From Kosakonia sp. H02 (GTDB taxonomy: Bacteria > Pseudomonadota > Gammaproteobacteria > Enterobacterales > Enterobacteriaceae), in NCBI GenBank assembly GCA_030704225.1, contig CP131915.1:3286001-3350000 (forward strand): DNA of 64,000 bases, written 5' to 3'. Of the stretch, positions 42,466-52,448 are shown piece by piece; position 1 is the first letter of the stretch; the number at the start of each line of letters is the position of its first letter. A model generated the notes under the pieces. That model saw nothing but the letters and a program-made list of their open reading frames with translations, did not search any database and was not told the DNA's origin. The position numbers were made by a program, and so were the translations under genes.

Positions 42466-42720
42466 TTAATTGCGGCGCAGCAATCTGTAAACTGCCAGCA
42501 CCACAATTGCGCCAATGACCGCGACAATAAAACTGCGCAGGTTAAATCCTGTAATATCCCCGCCGTAACCGAACATGGTCGCGAGCCACCCGCCGACCAC
42601 CGCACCGACTACGCCCAAAACACAGGTCAGAATAAAACCACCTCCATCGCGCCCTGGCATAATGAATTTGGCGATGACGCCAGCGATCAGGCCAAAAATA
42701 ATCCACGCGATAATACCCAT
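42466..42720 (-). CDS. ymgE: Transglycosylase-associated-family membrane protein YmgE
   Basis: Small inner-membrane protein of 84 residues from MGIIAWIIFGLIAGVIAKFI, the E. coli length; the frame runs 14 codons further upstream without homology. Three hydrophobic segments with GlyxxxGly-type spacing and a final RLLRRN. Family members respond to stress; activity unknown. Confidence 0.93.
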   Translation of the reverse strand: MGIIAWIIFGLIAGVIAKFIMPGRDGGGFILTCVLGVVGAVVGGWLATMFGYGGDITGFNLRSFIVAVIGAIVVLAVYRLLRRN

Positions 42721-42865
42721 ATTCACTTTCTCCTTCCGTTTAAGTCGTGTACAGGAACGCACCTTATTAGCAATGCGTTAACTACAGTATAGTTAGCAAC
42801 CTCAAAAGCGCTGTCATCTCACGGACTTAATTCAAATAATAGGTAAGATTTTTCTATCGTTTGTA

Positions 42866-42892
42866 TTAAGTTCTGACGCAAATTGCCGATAA
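42866..42892 (+). promoter_or_regulatory. Sigma-28 (FliA) promoter of ycgR
   Basis: TTAAGTTC, an 11-base spacer, then GCCGATAA, an almost perfect flagellar class III promoter, 40 bases before the ycgR start. It indicates that this strain still ties the brake protein YcgR to flagellar expression. Confidence 0.88.
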
Positions 42893-42931
42893 CACATCGA
42901 CGCTGTGTCAGTCATCAAGGAGCCATTCGGC

Positions 42932-43663
42932 GTGAGTAATTACAGTGAGCAGTTCCTGAAGCAAAATCCGCTGGCCGTGCTGGGCGTATTGCGTGACCTG
43001 CAAAAAAACCAGGTACCGGTTTGCATCAGCTGGAGCAGCGGCCAGTTCATCAGCAAGATCCTGGATGTGGATACCGACGCGCTGGTGATGGATTTTGGCA
43101 GTCAGGATTACGAGAATAATGCAGTCCAGCGTGCCGGGAAGGTCACCATTACCGCTGAAACTCACGGCGCGAAAGTCGAATTCACGCTCAATAAACTCGT
43201 TACGGGCGATTATCAGGCTCTGCCAGCCTTTATTACGCCGCTGCCGGAAACGCTGTGGTTTATCCAGCGCCGGGAATATTTCCGTATCAGCGCCCCGCTG
43301 CAACCCGCCTATTTCTGCAAAGCGCAAATGCCGGATAAAAGCCAGATCCGCTTTCGTCTGTTTGACTTATCGTTAGGCGGTATGGGGGCCTTGCTGGATG
43401 GCCAACTGCCCGATGGGCTACAGACGGGCATGCGTTTTAGCCAGGTTGAGCTGGATATGGCCTCGTGGGGTCAGTTCTATTTTGATGCGCAGTTGATTGC
43501 GATTGGCGAGCGTAAAGTGATCGACGGGAAAAATGAAACGATAAGCACACCGCGCCTCAGCTTCCGCTTTTTGAATGTCAGCCCCGGCGTTGAGCGCGAG
43601 CTCCAGCGCATTATCTTTGCCCTGGAGCGCGAAGCGCGCGAACGCGCCAGCCGGGTGCGCTGA
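42932..43663 (+). CDS. ycgR: Flagellar brake protein YcgR (c-di-GMP receptor)
   Basis: Binds cyclic di-GMP and then the flagellar motor to slow swimming. An N-terminal YcgR domain is followed by a PilZ domain with the c-di-GMP motif RREYFR (about residue 113) and DLSLGGMGALL. A GTG start at 42932 is chosen over the GTG at 42905: it has AAGGAG 9 bases upstream and begins SNYSEQFLKQNPLAVLG, matching E. coli; 243 residues. Its stop directly abuts the convergent emtA stop. Confidence 0.94.
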   Translation: MSNYSEQFLKQNPLAVLGVLRDLQKNQVPVCISWSSGQFISKILDVDTDALVMDFGSQDYENNAVQRAGKVTITAETHGAKVEFTLNKLVTGDYQALPAFITPLPETLWFIQRREYFRISAPLQPAYFCKAQMPDKSQIRFRLFDLSLGGMGALLDGQLPDGLQTGMRFSQVELDMASWGQFYFDAQLIAIGERKVIDGKNETISTPRLSFRFLNVSPGVERELQRIIFALEREARERASRVR

Positions 43664-44275
43664 TCACATCGCATCCATCGCTTTTTGGACTTTCCAGATA
43701 TAGCGCGGCGCTTGTGGTGCGGGGTGTTTATCCGCCACGTGCTTCAGGAAAGCGTCGGCGCTTAAATCATTAATGTCCTCAATCGCCTCGCGTCTGTCTG
43801 ATGAGAACGTTCGTAGCAATGCGCCCGCCCCATTCACGTAAGAAACCACCAGCGCGTACTGCATCACCTGCGGATCGCGAATGCCCGCCAGCGCGCCGTG
43901 CTCAAGAATGCTGAGATACGCTGCGCCCATGGAAATGTTGCGCTCCGGGTTTTTCAGTTCGCTGGTCGACGGTTGCCCGCTCCAGCCCATATGGCGATAC
44001 ACTTCACGCCCGGCCGTGGAGGCTTTTAATTGCATCAAACCGACCGCGTTGGATTTACTCACCAGATCCGGGTTACCGCCCGATTCAACCGCAATCATGG
44101 CAGTGAGCAACCGCGGGCTAACGCCCCATGCCGCACCGGCTTTCTCAGTGATGGGCATCCACTGCATGGCGCGTTTCACCGGTACTTGCGGGTTCCAGTC
44201 CGGGTTACGGTAATCCTGCTTTGAACTACATCCAGCCAGCAGCACGACTAAAAAAGCAAACCATCTTAATTTCAC
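43664..44275 (-). CDS. emtA: Endo-type membrane-bound lytic murein transglycosylase A
   Basis: Outer-membrane lipoprotein that cleaves peptidoglycan endolytically. Lipobox LLAG-Cys16; SLT domain with catalytic glutamate in MIAVESGGNPDLVSKSNAVGLMQLK and the YVNGAGALLR block. 203 residues, the same as E. coli. Divergent from ldcA, another murein-turnover gene, with about 100 bases between starts. Confidence 0.95.
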   Translation of the reverse strand: MKLRWFAFLVVLLAGCSSKQDYRNPDWNPQVPVKRAMQWMPITEKAGAAWGVSPRLLTAMIAVESGGNPDLVSKSNAVGLMQLKASTAGREVYRHMGWSGQPSTSELKNPERNISMGAAYLSILEHGALAGIRDPQVMQYALVVSYVNGAGALLRTFSSDRREAIEDINDLSADAFLKHVADKHPAPQAPRYIWKVQKAMDAM

Positions 44276-44375
44276 GCCAGAAAATCCTTATTTAAGATAT
44301 TCATCACCTGGATGACAACGACACGGGTTAGCGGCATGATAACTGTTTGTGTATAGATGTCAGCAAGGAAATACC

Positions 44376-45287
44376 ATGTCCACCTTCCACTTGATTGCCC
44401 CTTCCGGTTACTGCATTAATCAGCACGCGGCAGCGCTCGGCGTTGAACGCCTGACGCAACAGGGCCATCACGTCACGAACCAGCAGGTCATCGCCCGGCG
44501 TGAAGCGCGCTTTGCCGGAAGCGATGCCGAACGGCTAGCGGATATCAATACGCTTACGCAGTTAACGGGCGATAACCTGATTGTCATGCCCGTGCGCGGC
44601 GGTTACGGGGCCAGCCGCCTGCTGCCCAATATCGACTGGCAGGGGCTGGTCGCCCGCCAGCAACACCAGCCGCTCATTATTTGCGGCCACAGCGATTTCA
44701 CCGTCATTCAGTCAGGATTATTGGCAATCGGCAAGACTATCACCTTTAGCGGCCCGATGCTGGCTGGCAACTTTGGCGCGCAGACGCTGGATGCCTTTAC
44801 CGTTGAGCACTTCTGGCGAGCCATTAGCCATCAAACGTACAGTGTGGAGTGGGATGGCGAAGGGCCACGCTGCCATACGGAAGGAACGTTATGGGGCGGG
44901 AACCTGGCGATGCTGGCTTCGCTTATCGGCACGCCGTGGTTGCCGTCAATACCAGGCGGCATTCTGGTTGTTGAAGATATTAATGAGCACCCATATCGCG
45001 TTGAGCGCATGCTGTTGCAACTTTTGCATTCCGGCGTTCTGGCGCAGCAACGGGCGCTCATCCTCGGCAGTTTTTCCCACGCTCAGCCCAATGATTATGA
45101 TGCGGGCTACACTCTTAATACGATGGTGGACTATCTGCGCGCGCAGTTGGCTATCCCGGTAATCACAGGTCTGCCATTCGGCCACGAGCCGCAAACCGTC
45201 ACACTGGCCTTAGGCGCGCATGCCATATTGCAACATGCTGAAAAATCGCAATTGATAGTTTCTGGCCATCCCACAATCTCGGCATAA
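44376..45287 (+). CDS. ldcA: L,D-carboxypeptidase A (murein tetrapeptide)
   Basis: Cytoplasmic serine peptidase (S66) that removes the terminal D-Ala from recycled murein tetrapeptides. The Ser-Glu-His triad motifs are visible: GHSDFTVIQ, VVEDINEHPYRVERM and LPFGHEPQTVTL. The start MSTFHLIAPSGYCINQHAA at 44376 has AAGGAA upstream; the frame is open 9 codons earlier without homology. 303 residues. Confidence 0.94.
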   Translation: MSTFHLIAPSGYCINQHAAALGVERLTQQGHHVTNQQVIARREARFAGSDAERLADINTLTQLTGDNLIVMPVRGGYGASRLLPNIDWQGLVARQQHQPLIICGHSDFTVIQSGLLAIGKTITFSGPMLAGNFGAQTLDAFTVEHFWRAISHQTYSVEWDGEGPRCHTEGTLWGGNLAMLASLIGTPWLPSIPGGILVVEDINEHPYRVERMLLQLLHSGVLAQQRALILGSFSHAQPNDYDAGYTLNTMVDYLRAQLAIPVITGLPFGHEPQTVTLALGAHAILQHAEKSQLIVSGHPTISA

Positions 45288-45407
45288 AAAAAGCGCTTAA
45301 TGCCCTTATTAAAACGCTGTTTCTGCCGTTATTATAATAGGCAGTTATAAATCCCTGTAATGAACGCCACGGGGATCCCCACCGTAGAGATAAGGAGAAG
45401 CAGAACA

Positions 45408-47141
45408 TTGGACGCTGAGGCGATAATCAGTCTGTTTATTCTGGGTTCAGTACTTGTAACCTGTAGTATTTTATTGAGTTCTTTTTCATCCCGCCTTGGT
45501 ATTCCGATTCTGGTTATCTTTCTGGCAATAGGCATGTTGGCCGGCGTTGACGGTATCGGTGGTATTCCATTCGATAATTACCCTTTTGCTTATATGGTCA
45601 GTAACCTGGCGCTGGCGATTATTTTACTCGACGGCGGTATGCGTACCCGCGCCAGCTCCTTTCGCGTTGCGCTTGGCCCGGCGCTCTCTCTCGCTACTGT
45701 TGGTGTGCTGGTGACCTCTGGCCTGACCGGAATGATGGCTGCCTGGCTGTTTAAGCTGGATATTATGGAAGGCTTTCTGATTGGCGCGATTGTAGGCTCC
45801 ACCGATGCGGCCGCAGTGTTTTCCCTGCTGGGTGGTAAAGGGCTGAACGAGCGCGTCGGCTCGACCCTTGAAATCGAATCCGGCAGTAACGATCCGATGG
45901 CGGTATTTCTCACCATCACGTTAATTGAGATGATCCAGAAGCATCACGCTGACATTGATACGACCTTCTTCCTGCATATTGTGCGTGAGTTTGGCCTCGG
46001 TATTCTGCTGGGAGGCGCAGGCGGTTATCTGCTGCAACAGATGATCAACCGCATCGCTCTGCCACCCGGTCTTTACCCCTTACTGGCGCTGAGCGGTGGG
46101 ATCCTTATTTTTTCCGTCACCACCGCCCTGCACGGCAGCGGCATTCTGTCGGTCTATTTATGTGGTTTTGTCCTCGGTAACCGCCCTATTCGCAACCGTT
46201 ACGGTATTTTGCAGAACTTCGACGGACTGGCCTGGCTGGCGCAAATCGCCATGTTCCTTGTGCTGGGATTACTGGTCACACCCTCCGATTTGTTGCCGAT
46301 CGCCGTGTCCGCGCTGGTGTTATCTGCATGGATGATCTTTGTTGCCCGCCCGCTGTCGGTTTTCGCCAGCCTGTTACCGTTTCGCGGTTTTAACTTCCGC
46401 GAGCGCGTCTTTATCAGTTGGGTTGGCCTGCGCGGCGCTGTGCCGATCATCCTTGCCACCTTCCCGATGATGGCCGGGCTGGAGCATGCTCGTCTGTTCT
46501 TTAACGTCGCCTTCTTCGTGGTGCTGATTTCCCTGCTGTTTCAGGGAACTTCCCTCTCCTGGGCGGCGAAAAAAGCCAAAGTGGTGGTGCCGCCCGTTGG
46601 CTGGCCCGTTTCTCGCGTCGGGCTGGATATTCACCCGGAAAACCCCTTTGAGCAGTTTGTTTACCAGTTGAGCGCCGATAAATGGTGCGTTGGCGCGGCG
46701 TTGCGCGATTTGCATATGCCGGAAGAGACGCGCATTGCGGCGCTGTTTCGCGATAACAGCCTGCTGCACCCGACCGGTAGCACCCGCTTGCGCGAGGGTG
46801 ACGTATTGTGTGTGATCGGTCGCGAAAAAGACCTGCCTGCGCTCGGCAAGCTGTTTAGCCAGTCGCCGCCGGTATCGCTGGATCAGCGCTTCTTTGGCGA
46901 TTTCATTCTCGAAGCCGATGCCAAATTTGCCGATGTTGCGCTGATTTATGGTCTGGAGGAAGGGCTGGAGCATCGCGACAATCAGCAAACACTGGGCGAT
47001 ATCGTGCAGCAACTGCTGGGTGCAGCGCCGGTTGTTGGCGATCAGGTGGAGTTTGCCGGGATGATTTGGACGGTAGCGGAAAAAGCCGATAATGCCGTGT
47101 CAAAAGTGGGTGTCAGAGTGGTGGAAGACGAGGCGGAATAA
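45408..47141 (+). CDS. cvrA: K+/H+ antiporter CvrA (NhaP2)
   Basis: CPA1-family cation/proton antiporter. About 12 membrane spans occupy residues 1-390 (GAIVGSTDAAAVFSLLGGKG with ion-site aspartates), followed by a TrkA-C/RCK-type cytoplasmic domain (about 400-577; HPTGSTRLREGDVLCVIGRE). It starts with TTG at 45408, 10 bases after TAAGGAG, giving 577 residues like E. coli; the upstream ATG in frame (45360) is not homologous. Convergent with dadX across a GAGGCGG/CCGCCTC hairpin that includes the stop codon. Confidence 0.92.
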   Translation: MDAEAIISLFILGSVLVTCSILLSSFSSRLGIPILVIFLAIGMLAGVDGIGGIPFDNYPFAYMVSNLALAIILLDGGMRTRASSFRVALGPALSLATVGVLVTSGLTGMMAAWLFKLDIMEGFLIGAIVGSTDAAAVFSLLGGKGLNERVGSTLEIESGSNDPMAVFLTITLIEMIQKHHADIDTTFFLHIVREFGLGILLGGAGGYLLQQMINRIALPPGLYPLLALSGGILIFSVTTALHGSGILSVYLCGFVLGNRPIRNRYGILQNFDGLAWLAQIAMFLVLGLLVTPSDLLPIAVSALVLSAWMIFVARPLSVFASLLPFRGFNFRERVFISWVGLRGAVPIILATFPMMAGLEHARLFFNVAFFVVLISLLFQGTSLSWAAKKAKVVVPPVGWPVSRVGLDIHPENPFEQFVYQLSADKWCVGAALRDLHMPEETRIAALFRDNSLLHPTGSTRLREGDVLCVIGREKDLPALGKLFSQSPPVSLDQRFFGDFILEADAKFADVALIYGLEEGLEHRDNQQTLGDIVQQLLGAAPVVGDQVEFAGMIWTVAEKADNAVSKVGVRVVEDEAE

Positions 47142-47156
47142 CCGCCTCGCCAGAAG

Positions 47157-48227
47157 TTACATTGTCACAACAGAGACGCGTGGTGCCAGGGCACACATCA
47201 ATTCATAGCCCACCGTACCGGCCGCGCTGGCCACTTCATCAATCTTGATATCGTTCCCCCACAGCTCCACCGGCGCGCCAATACCGGCGTGCGGGCAAGG
47301 CGTGAGATCGACGGTTAACATATCCATTGAGATCGCGCCAACGACGGTAGTGCGAATGCCGTCCACCAGCACTGGGGTGCCGGTTGGGGCCTGGCGTGGG
47401 TAACCATCGGCATACCCGCAAGCCACCACACCAATGCGCTGCTCCGCCTGTGCGCGGTAGCGGCAGCCGTAACCTACCGTTTCGCCATGTTTTAACGTCT
47501 GTACCGCGGTAATTTCACTGCTGAGGGTCATCACCGGGCGAATACCGCTATTGGCAACGTCTTGCCACTTGCCAGATGGCGATGCGCCATAGAGCACAAT
47601 TCCCGGTCGTACCCAGTCGTAATGCGCTTCAGGGTGCCATAACGTGGCGGCGGAGTTTGCCAGCGAGCGCGGTAATGACAACCCTTCTGCCGCCTGTTCA
47701 ATGCGCAGCATGGGTTGAGTTATACCATCCGCGCGTTCTGCCTCGGCGAAATGGGACATCAGCGTGATGCTATCGACGCTGGCAAAACTGCGCAGTTGTT
47801 GCCAGACACTTTGCACCCGTTCAGGCGCAAAACCGAGGCGGTTCATGCCGCTGTTGATCTTCAGGTAGATATCAAGCGGTGCTTGTAGCGCGGCACTTTT
47901 CAGGGCATTGATTTGCCAGTTGCTGTGTACACTGGTGGTCAGGCGATATTTATCGAACAAGGGTAACTCGTCGGTATGAAAAAAGCCCTCCAGCATCAGG
48001 ATTGGCCCCTTCCAGCCGCGTTCACGCAGTAAAATCGCCTCTTCCAGGTTGAGCATGGCAAAGCCATCGGTTTTGTTAAGGGTGGACCAGATACGATCAA
48101 GGCCGTGGCCGTAAGCGTTGGCCTTGACCACCGACCAGACTTTGGCATGCGGTGCCGCGCGGCGCACCACCTGCAAATTATTCTCCAGCGCTTGCAAATC
48201 AAGCGTGGCCAGAACCGGACGAGACAT
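47157..48227 (-). CDS. dadX: Catabolic alanine racemase
   Basis: PLP-dependent racemase that makes D-alanine for DadA. PLP lysine is Lys35 in VVKANAYGHG; the barrel has NSGMNRLGF and the C-terminal domain GYGCRYRAQ with the catalytic tyrosine. The second of two adjacent ATGs (48227) gives 356 residues as in E. coli and better spacing to AAGGA. It lies 11 bases after dadA, forming the dadAX operon for alanine use. Confidence 0.96.
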   Translation of the reverse strand: MSRPVLATLDLQALENNLQVVRRAAPHAKVWSVVKANAYGHGLDRIWSTLNKTDGFAMLNLEEAILLRERGWKGPILMLEGFFHTDELPLFDKYRLTTSVHSNWQINALKSAALQAPLDIYLKINSGMNRLGFAPERVQSVWQQLRSFASVDSITLMSHFAEAERADGITQPMLRIEQAAEGLSLPRSLANSAATLWHPEAHYDWVRPGIVLYGASPSGKWQDVANSGIRPVMTLSSEITAVQTLKHGETVGYGCRYRAQAEQRIGVVACGYADGYPRQAPTGTPVLVDGIRTTVVGAISMDMLTVDLTPCPHAGIGAPVELWGNDIKIDEVASAAGTVGYELMCALAPRVSVVTM

Positions 48228-48238
48228 CATTGTTCCTT

Positions 48239-49540
48239 TTATGAGTTATGGACGCCATGTAAGTGTTGCGCCCGCGCAGGGACAAAGCCAGGCAGATAAC
48301 GCGCGACACTAAGATCGTCTGCGGCGATGGCGGGCGTTTTGCCGGACATTAAGTCACTCAGCAACTGACCGGAGCCGCAGGCCATCGTCCAGCCCAGCGT
48401 GCCGTGACCGGTATTCAGCCATAAATTTTTATACGGCGTGCGGCCCACGACCGGCGTGCCATCCGGTGTCATTGGACGCAGGCCAGTCCAGAATGTCGCC
48501 TGTTCAACATGTCCACCACGTGGGAACAGATCGCGCACCACCATCTCCAGCGTTTCGCGCCGCGGTTGCAGCAGTTCGGTATTAAAGCCTACGATTTCCG
48601 CCATGCCGCCTACGCGGATACGCTGGTCAAAACGCGTGATAGCAATTTTGTATGTCTCATCAAGGATAGTGGAAACTGGCGCGCCATCTTCCTGCGCAAC
48701 CGGAATGGTCAGGGAATAGCCTTTAAGCGGGTAAACCGGAATATCCACAATGCCTTTTAACAACGCGGTAGACCAGGAACCAAACGCCATCACGTACGCA
48801 TCAGCTTTGACGACCTCTTCCCCGCATTTCACGCCATAAATTTTTTCGCCTTCATACAGCAGGCGATCCACCGGCGTATTGAAACGAAACACGACGCCTG
48901 CCTGTTCGGCCATGTTCGCCAATTGTTGGGTGAAAAGCTGGCAGTCGCCGGTTTCATCATTGGGCAGGCGTAAGCCGCCTGTGAGTTTATGCGCCACTTC
49001 CGCCAGCGCGGGTTCAACTTCCGCCAGCCGCGCGGACTCCAGCAACTGATAAGGCACACCGGCATCCTGTAATACCGCAATATCACGGGTGGCGTTTTCA
49101 TACTGCTCGGCGGTGCGGAACAGTTGCAGCGTGCCGCCCTGCCGCCCTTCATACTGAATGCCGGTGGTTTCACGGAGCAGTTTCAGGCAATCACGGCTAT
49201 ATTCAGCCAGACGCACCATGCGCCCTTTGTTTTCCATATAGTGCCGGGTGTCGCAGTTACGCAGCATCTGCCACATCCATTTAAGCTGGGATGAAGAGCC
49301 ATCAAGGCTAATAGCCAGTGGCGCGTGACGCTGGAACATCCATTTGATGGCTTTGAGTGGCACACCGGGTGCCGCCCACGGTGCGGCATAGCCGGGAGAA
49401 ATTTGTCCGGCGTTCCCCGCACTGGTTTCCTGCGCCGGACCGGCCTGGCGATCAATTACTGTGACGTCATGCCCGGCCTGACGTAAATACCAGGCGCTGG
49501 CAACCCCTACCACGCCACTGCCTAAAACAACGACTCGCAT
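48239..49540 (-). CDS. dadA: D-amino acid dehydrogenase small subunit
   Basis: FAD flavoprotein that oxidises D-alanine to pyruvate and feeds electrons to the membrane chain. N-terminal VVVLGSGVVGVASAWYL dinucleotide fold at residues 3-19; C-terminal GLRPMTPDGTPVVGRT and NTGHGTLGWTMACGSG. The start is MRVVVLGSG at 49540 after GGAGAGGG; 433 residues. In E. coli the operon is under Lrp and CRP control. Confidence 0.95.
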   Translation of the reverse strand: MRVVVLGSGVVGVASAWYLRQAGHDVTVIDRQAGPAQETSAGNAGQISPGYAAPWAAPGVPLKAIKWMFQRHAPLAISLDGSSSQLKWMWQMLRNCDTRHYMENKGRMVRLAEYSRDCLKLLRETTGIQYEGRQGGTLQLFRTAEQYENATRDIAVLQDAGVPYQLLESARLAEVEPALAEVAHKLTGGLRLPNDETGDCQLFTQQLANMAEQAGVVFRFNTPVDRLLYEGEKIYGVKCGEEVVKADAYVMAFGSWSTALLKGIVDIPVYPLKGYSLTIPVAQEDGAPVSTILDETYKIAITRFDQRIRVGGMAEIVGFNTELLQPRRETLEMVVRDLFPRGGHVEQATFWTGLRPMTPDGTPVVGRTPYKNLWLNTGHGTLGWTMACGSGQLLSDLMSGKTPAIAADDLSVARYLPGFVPARAQHLHGVHNS

Positions 49541-49859
49541 ATCCCTCTCCCGTGAGTAAAGCACAATCATCTAATTACAAATTGATAACTCAGATGAAAA
49601 TATTATTCAACATATGGCTTTTTTATGGTGACCTTCCTCACAGCCTCTGCGCCTCATCAGGCCTGCCATTAATTAGCATCTCCTGCTACGGGTCATTTCG
49701 CCGCAGAATAATATTTCGTAGACATGACAATTCACGCAGTTGATACACAGAAAAATCGCGAAGAAATCGCTTTGCCTGGCGTACAGTTTGAAATGGGTGT
49801 TCTATGCTTGAAATGAGACACTCCATACAGAGAGTGTCGTTAACAATGAGGGCGCGCTA
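49541..49859. promoter_or_regulatory. Divergent promoter region of dadA and ycgB
   Basis: A 319-base intergenic region. The left part is AT-rich and should hold the dadAX promoter and Lrp sites; none could be drawn exactly. On the right, CTATGCTT at 49802-49809 resembles a sigma-S type -10 for ycgB, known as stationary-phase induced. A GACACTC/GAGTGTC hairpin (49817-49838) then forms the ycgB leader just before its GAGGG ribosome-binding site. Confidence 0.5.
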
Positions 49860-51392
49860 ATGGCTACGATTGACTCAATGAATCAGGATTCTATTCGTCT
49901 GAGCGATGGACCCGACTGGACTTTCGATCTGCTGGATGTTTACCTGGCAGAGATTGACCGGGTGGCGAAACTTTACCGGCTGGATACCTATCCGCATCAA
50001 ATCGAAGTGATCACCTCCGAGCAGATGATGGATGCCTACTCCAGCGTCGGTATGCCCATTAATTACCCTCACTGGTCGTTTGGTAAAAAGTTTATTGAAA
50101 CCGAACGGCTGTACAAACATGGCCAGCAGGGGCTCGCTTATGAAATCGTTATTAACTCTAACCCCTGTATCGCCTATTTGATGGAAGAGAACACCATTAC
50201 CATGCAGGCGCTGGTGATGGCACACGCCTGCTACGGGCATAACTCGTTTTTCAAAAATAACTACCTGTTCCGCAGTTGGACTGACGCCAGCTCAATCGTC
50301 GATTACCTGATCTTCGCGCGTAAATACATTACGGATTGCGAAGAGCGATACGGCGTGGACGAAGTGGAAAAACTGCTCGATTCCTGCCATGCGCTGATGA
50401 ATTACGGTGTCGATCGCTATAAGCGCCCGCAAAAAATCTCATTGCAGGAGGAGAAAGCCCGGCAGAAAAGCCGCGAAGAGTATCTGCAAAGCCAGGTGAA
50501 CATGCTGTGGCGCACGCTGCCAAAACGCGAAGAAGAGATAACCATCGCCGAAGCGCGTCGCTACCCCGCTGAGCCGCAGGAAAACCTGCTCTATTTTATG
50601 GAGAAGAATGCGCCATTGCTGGAGCCATGGCAGCGCGAGATCTTGCGCATTGTACGCAAGGTCAGCCAGTATTTTTATCCGCAGAAACAGACCCAGGTGA
50701 TGAACGAAGGCTGGGCGACGTTCTGGCACTACACCATCCTTAACCACTTGTATGACGAAGGCAAAGTGACCGACAGGTTTATGCTTGAGTTCCTGCACAG
50801 CCATACCAATGTGGTGTTCCAGCCGCCCTATAACAGCCCTTGGTACAGCGGCATCAACCCATATGCGCTGGGCTTTGCCATGTTCCAGGATATTAAGCGG
50901 ATTTGCCAGTCGCCCACGGAAGAAGATCGTTATTGGTTCCCGGATATCGCCGGTTCGGACTGGCTGGAAACCGTGCATTTCGCTATGCGCGACTTCAAAG
51001 ATGAGAGTTTTATCAGCCAGTTTATGTCGCCGAAAATCATGCGTGATTTCCGCTTCTTCACCGTGCTGGATGACGATCGCAACAATTATCTGGAAATTAG
51101 CGCCATTCATAACGAAGAGGGTTATCGGGAAATCCGCTCGAAACTCTCCTCGCAATACAATCTCAGTAACCTTGAACCGAACATTCAGGTGTGGAATGTG
51201 GATTTGCGCGGCGACCGTTCGCTGACGCTGCGTTACATCCCGCACAACCGTGCACCGTTGGATAAAGGCCGCCGCGAAGTGCTCAAACATGTGCACCGTC
51301 TGTGGGGGTTTGATGTGTTACTGGAGCAGCAAAATGAAGATGGCAGCGTCGAGTTGCTGGATCGCTGCCCTTCGCGCACAAATAGCCTGTAA
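49860..51392 (+). CDS. ycgB: SpoVR-family protein YcgB
   Basis: Cytoplasmic SpoVR-like protein of 510 residues, the same as E. coli, with near-identity in long stretches (INYPHWSFGKKFIETERLYK, QVMNEGWATFWHYTILNHLY). Conserved His/Glu residues in HACYGHNSFFK and NEGWATFWH suggest a metal site. Belongs to the YeaG/YeaH/YcgB stationary-phase group; biochemical role unsettled. Confidence 0.95.
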   Translation: MATIDSMNQDSIRLSDGPDWTFDLLDVYLAEIDRVAKLYRLDTYPHQIEVITSEQMMDAYSSVGMPINYPHWSFGKKFIETERLYKHGQQGLAYEIVINSNPCIAYLMEENTITMQALVMAHACYGHNSFFKNNYLFRSWTDASSIVDYLIFARKYITDCEERYGVDEVEKLLDSCHALMNYGVDRYKRPQKISLQEEKARQKSREEYLQSQVNMLWRTLPKREEEITIAEARRYPAEPQENLLYFMEKNAPLLEPWQREILRIVRKVSQYFYPQKQTQVMNEGWATFWHYTILNHLYDEGKVTDRFMLEFLHSHTNVVFQPPYNSPWYSGINPYALGFAMFQDIKRICQSPTEEDRYWFPDIAGSDWLETVHFAMRDFKDESFISQFMSPKIMRDFRFFTVLDDDRNNYLEISAIHNEEGYREIRSKLSSQYNLSNLEPNIQVWNVDLRGDRSLTLRYIPHNRAPLDKGRREVLKHVHRLWGFDVLLEQQNEDGSVELLDRCPSRTNSL

Positions 51393-51394
51393 CG

Positions 51395-51426
51395 AAAAAG
51401 CCCTCTGGTTGCAGAGGGCTTTTTTA
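51395..51426. terminator. Bidirectional terminator between ycgB and fadR
   Basis: 13-bp stem AAAAAGCCCTCTG with its complement, GTTG loop, T-run; serves both convergent genes. Confidence 0.93.
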
Positions 51427-51429
51427 TGC

Positions 51430-52149
51430 TTACCGGCTCTGGAGCGCTAAATCCCCGGGCATCGTTTTCTGCATGCGGTGCCAAATCTCGCCGCTTTCGT
51501 GGCCGTAGCGACGCACCAGTTCGTAAACCTTATCGTGCTGCGCATGCTCGCACACTTCCGCCAGTTGATGATAGAAGCCGAGCGCCAGGCTGCGGGCTTC
51601 AGGGCTGGAGAAGTAATGGCGGCCAATGCGGGTATACAGCCCTTTCATCCCGTTCAGAATCAGACCATAGATCGGGTTGCCGGAGGCGAATGCCAGGCCA
51701 CGGAAAATGCTGTAGTCCAGCTCAGCAAACGCGTCGGCATGGTCTTCCACTTCACGCGCGCTGGCCAGTACTTTTAAGGCATCCTCGGGATGCTGACGAA
51801 ACGCCGTACGAATGAAGATGGTGGAAATATTGGTGCGAACGGACAAAAGATTGTCGATCAGTTGCGGAACACTTTCGTGATCCAGCCGCGCCAGCGTTTC
51901 CAGGATATTCAGCCCCGACGTTTCCCAGAAATTGTTCACTTTCGTCGGCTTGCCGTGCTGAATCGTCAGCCAGCCATCGCGAGCAAGACGCTGCAAAACC
52001 TCACGTAGTGTGGTGCGTGTGACGCCAATCAGCTCAGATAGCTCGCGCTCGGCAGGAAGGATCGAACCCGGAGGAAAGCGACAATTCCATATACTTTCAA
52101 TGATGTACTCTTCTGCGAAACCCGCCGGGCTCTGCGCCTTAATAACCAT
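51430..52149 (-). CDS. fadR: Fatty acid metabolism regulator FadR
   Basis: GntR-family regulator that represses beta-oxidation genes and activates fabA/fabB; acyl-CoA releases it from DNA. Winged-helix domain in residues 1-75 (ERELSELIGVTRTTLREVLQ) and a helical acyl-CoA-binding C-terminal domain. The start is MVIKAQSPAGF at 52149, giving 239 residues as in E. coli, although the frame is open 9 codons further. One of its targets, fadD, with a FadR operator, is also in this window. Confidence 0.97.
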   Translation of the reverse strand: MVIKAQSPAGFAEEYIIESIWNCRFPPGSILPAERELSELIGVTRTTLREVLQRLARDGWLTIQHGKPTKVNNFWETSGLNILETLARLDHESVPQLIDNLLSVRTNISTIFIRTAFRQHPEDALKVLASAREVEDHADAFAELDYSIFRGLAFASGNPIYGLILNGMKGLYTRIGRHYFSSPEARSLALGFYHQLAEVCEHAQHDKVYELVRRYGHESGEIWHRMQKTMPGDLALQSR

Positions 52150-52448
52150 AGAGATATCCATAATACAGCTAAGCAAAGGACACTCATCATACCAGAGGGA
52201 GTCCAGAGCAGGTAGCGTAGGGCGAGAAGAAAAAAGGGGATCGATGCGTCATTTTGGCGAATTTGCCTCGCTTATGATTTGTGCAAATACCCCTTTCATT
52301 CGAAATAATTCGTGCCCTTTTTCTGGGGTTCATTTTCACTTTTCACATGCTAAACATTCGATTACGCATTATTTTGCGTGTGCGCTAGTGGCCTCGGCTT
52401 TGATTTCGTTTACACTGCTTTTTCTACGCATCTTCCAGGGAAATGATT
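52150..52448. other. fadR-dsbB intergenic region; nhaB absent
   Basis: 299 bases between divergent fadR and dsbB. E. coli carries the Na+/H+ antiporter gene nhaB here, next to dsbB. No NhaB-like reading frame, even broken, could be seen in either strand. It should hold both promoters. Confidence 0.6.
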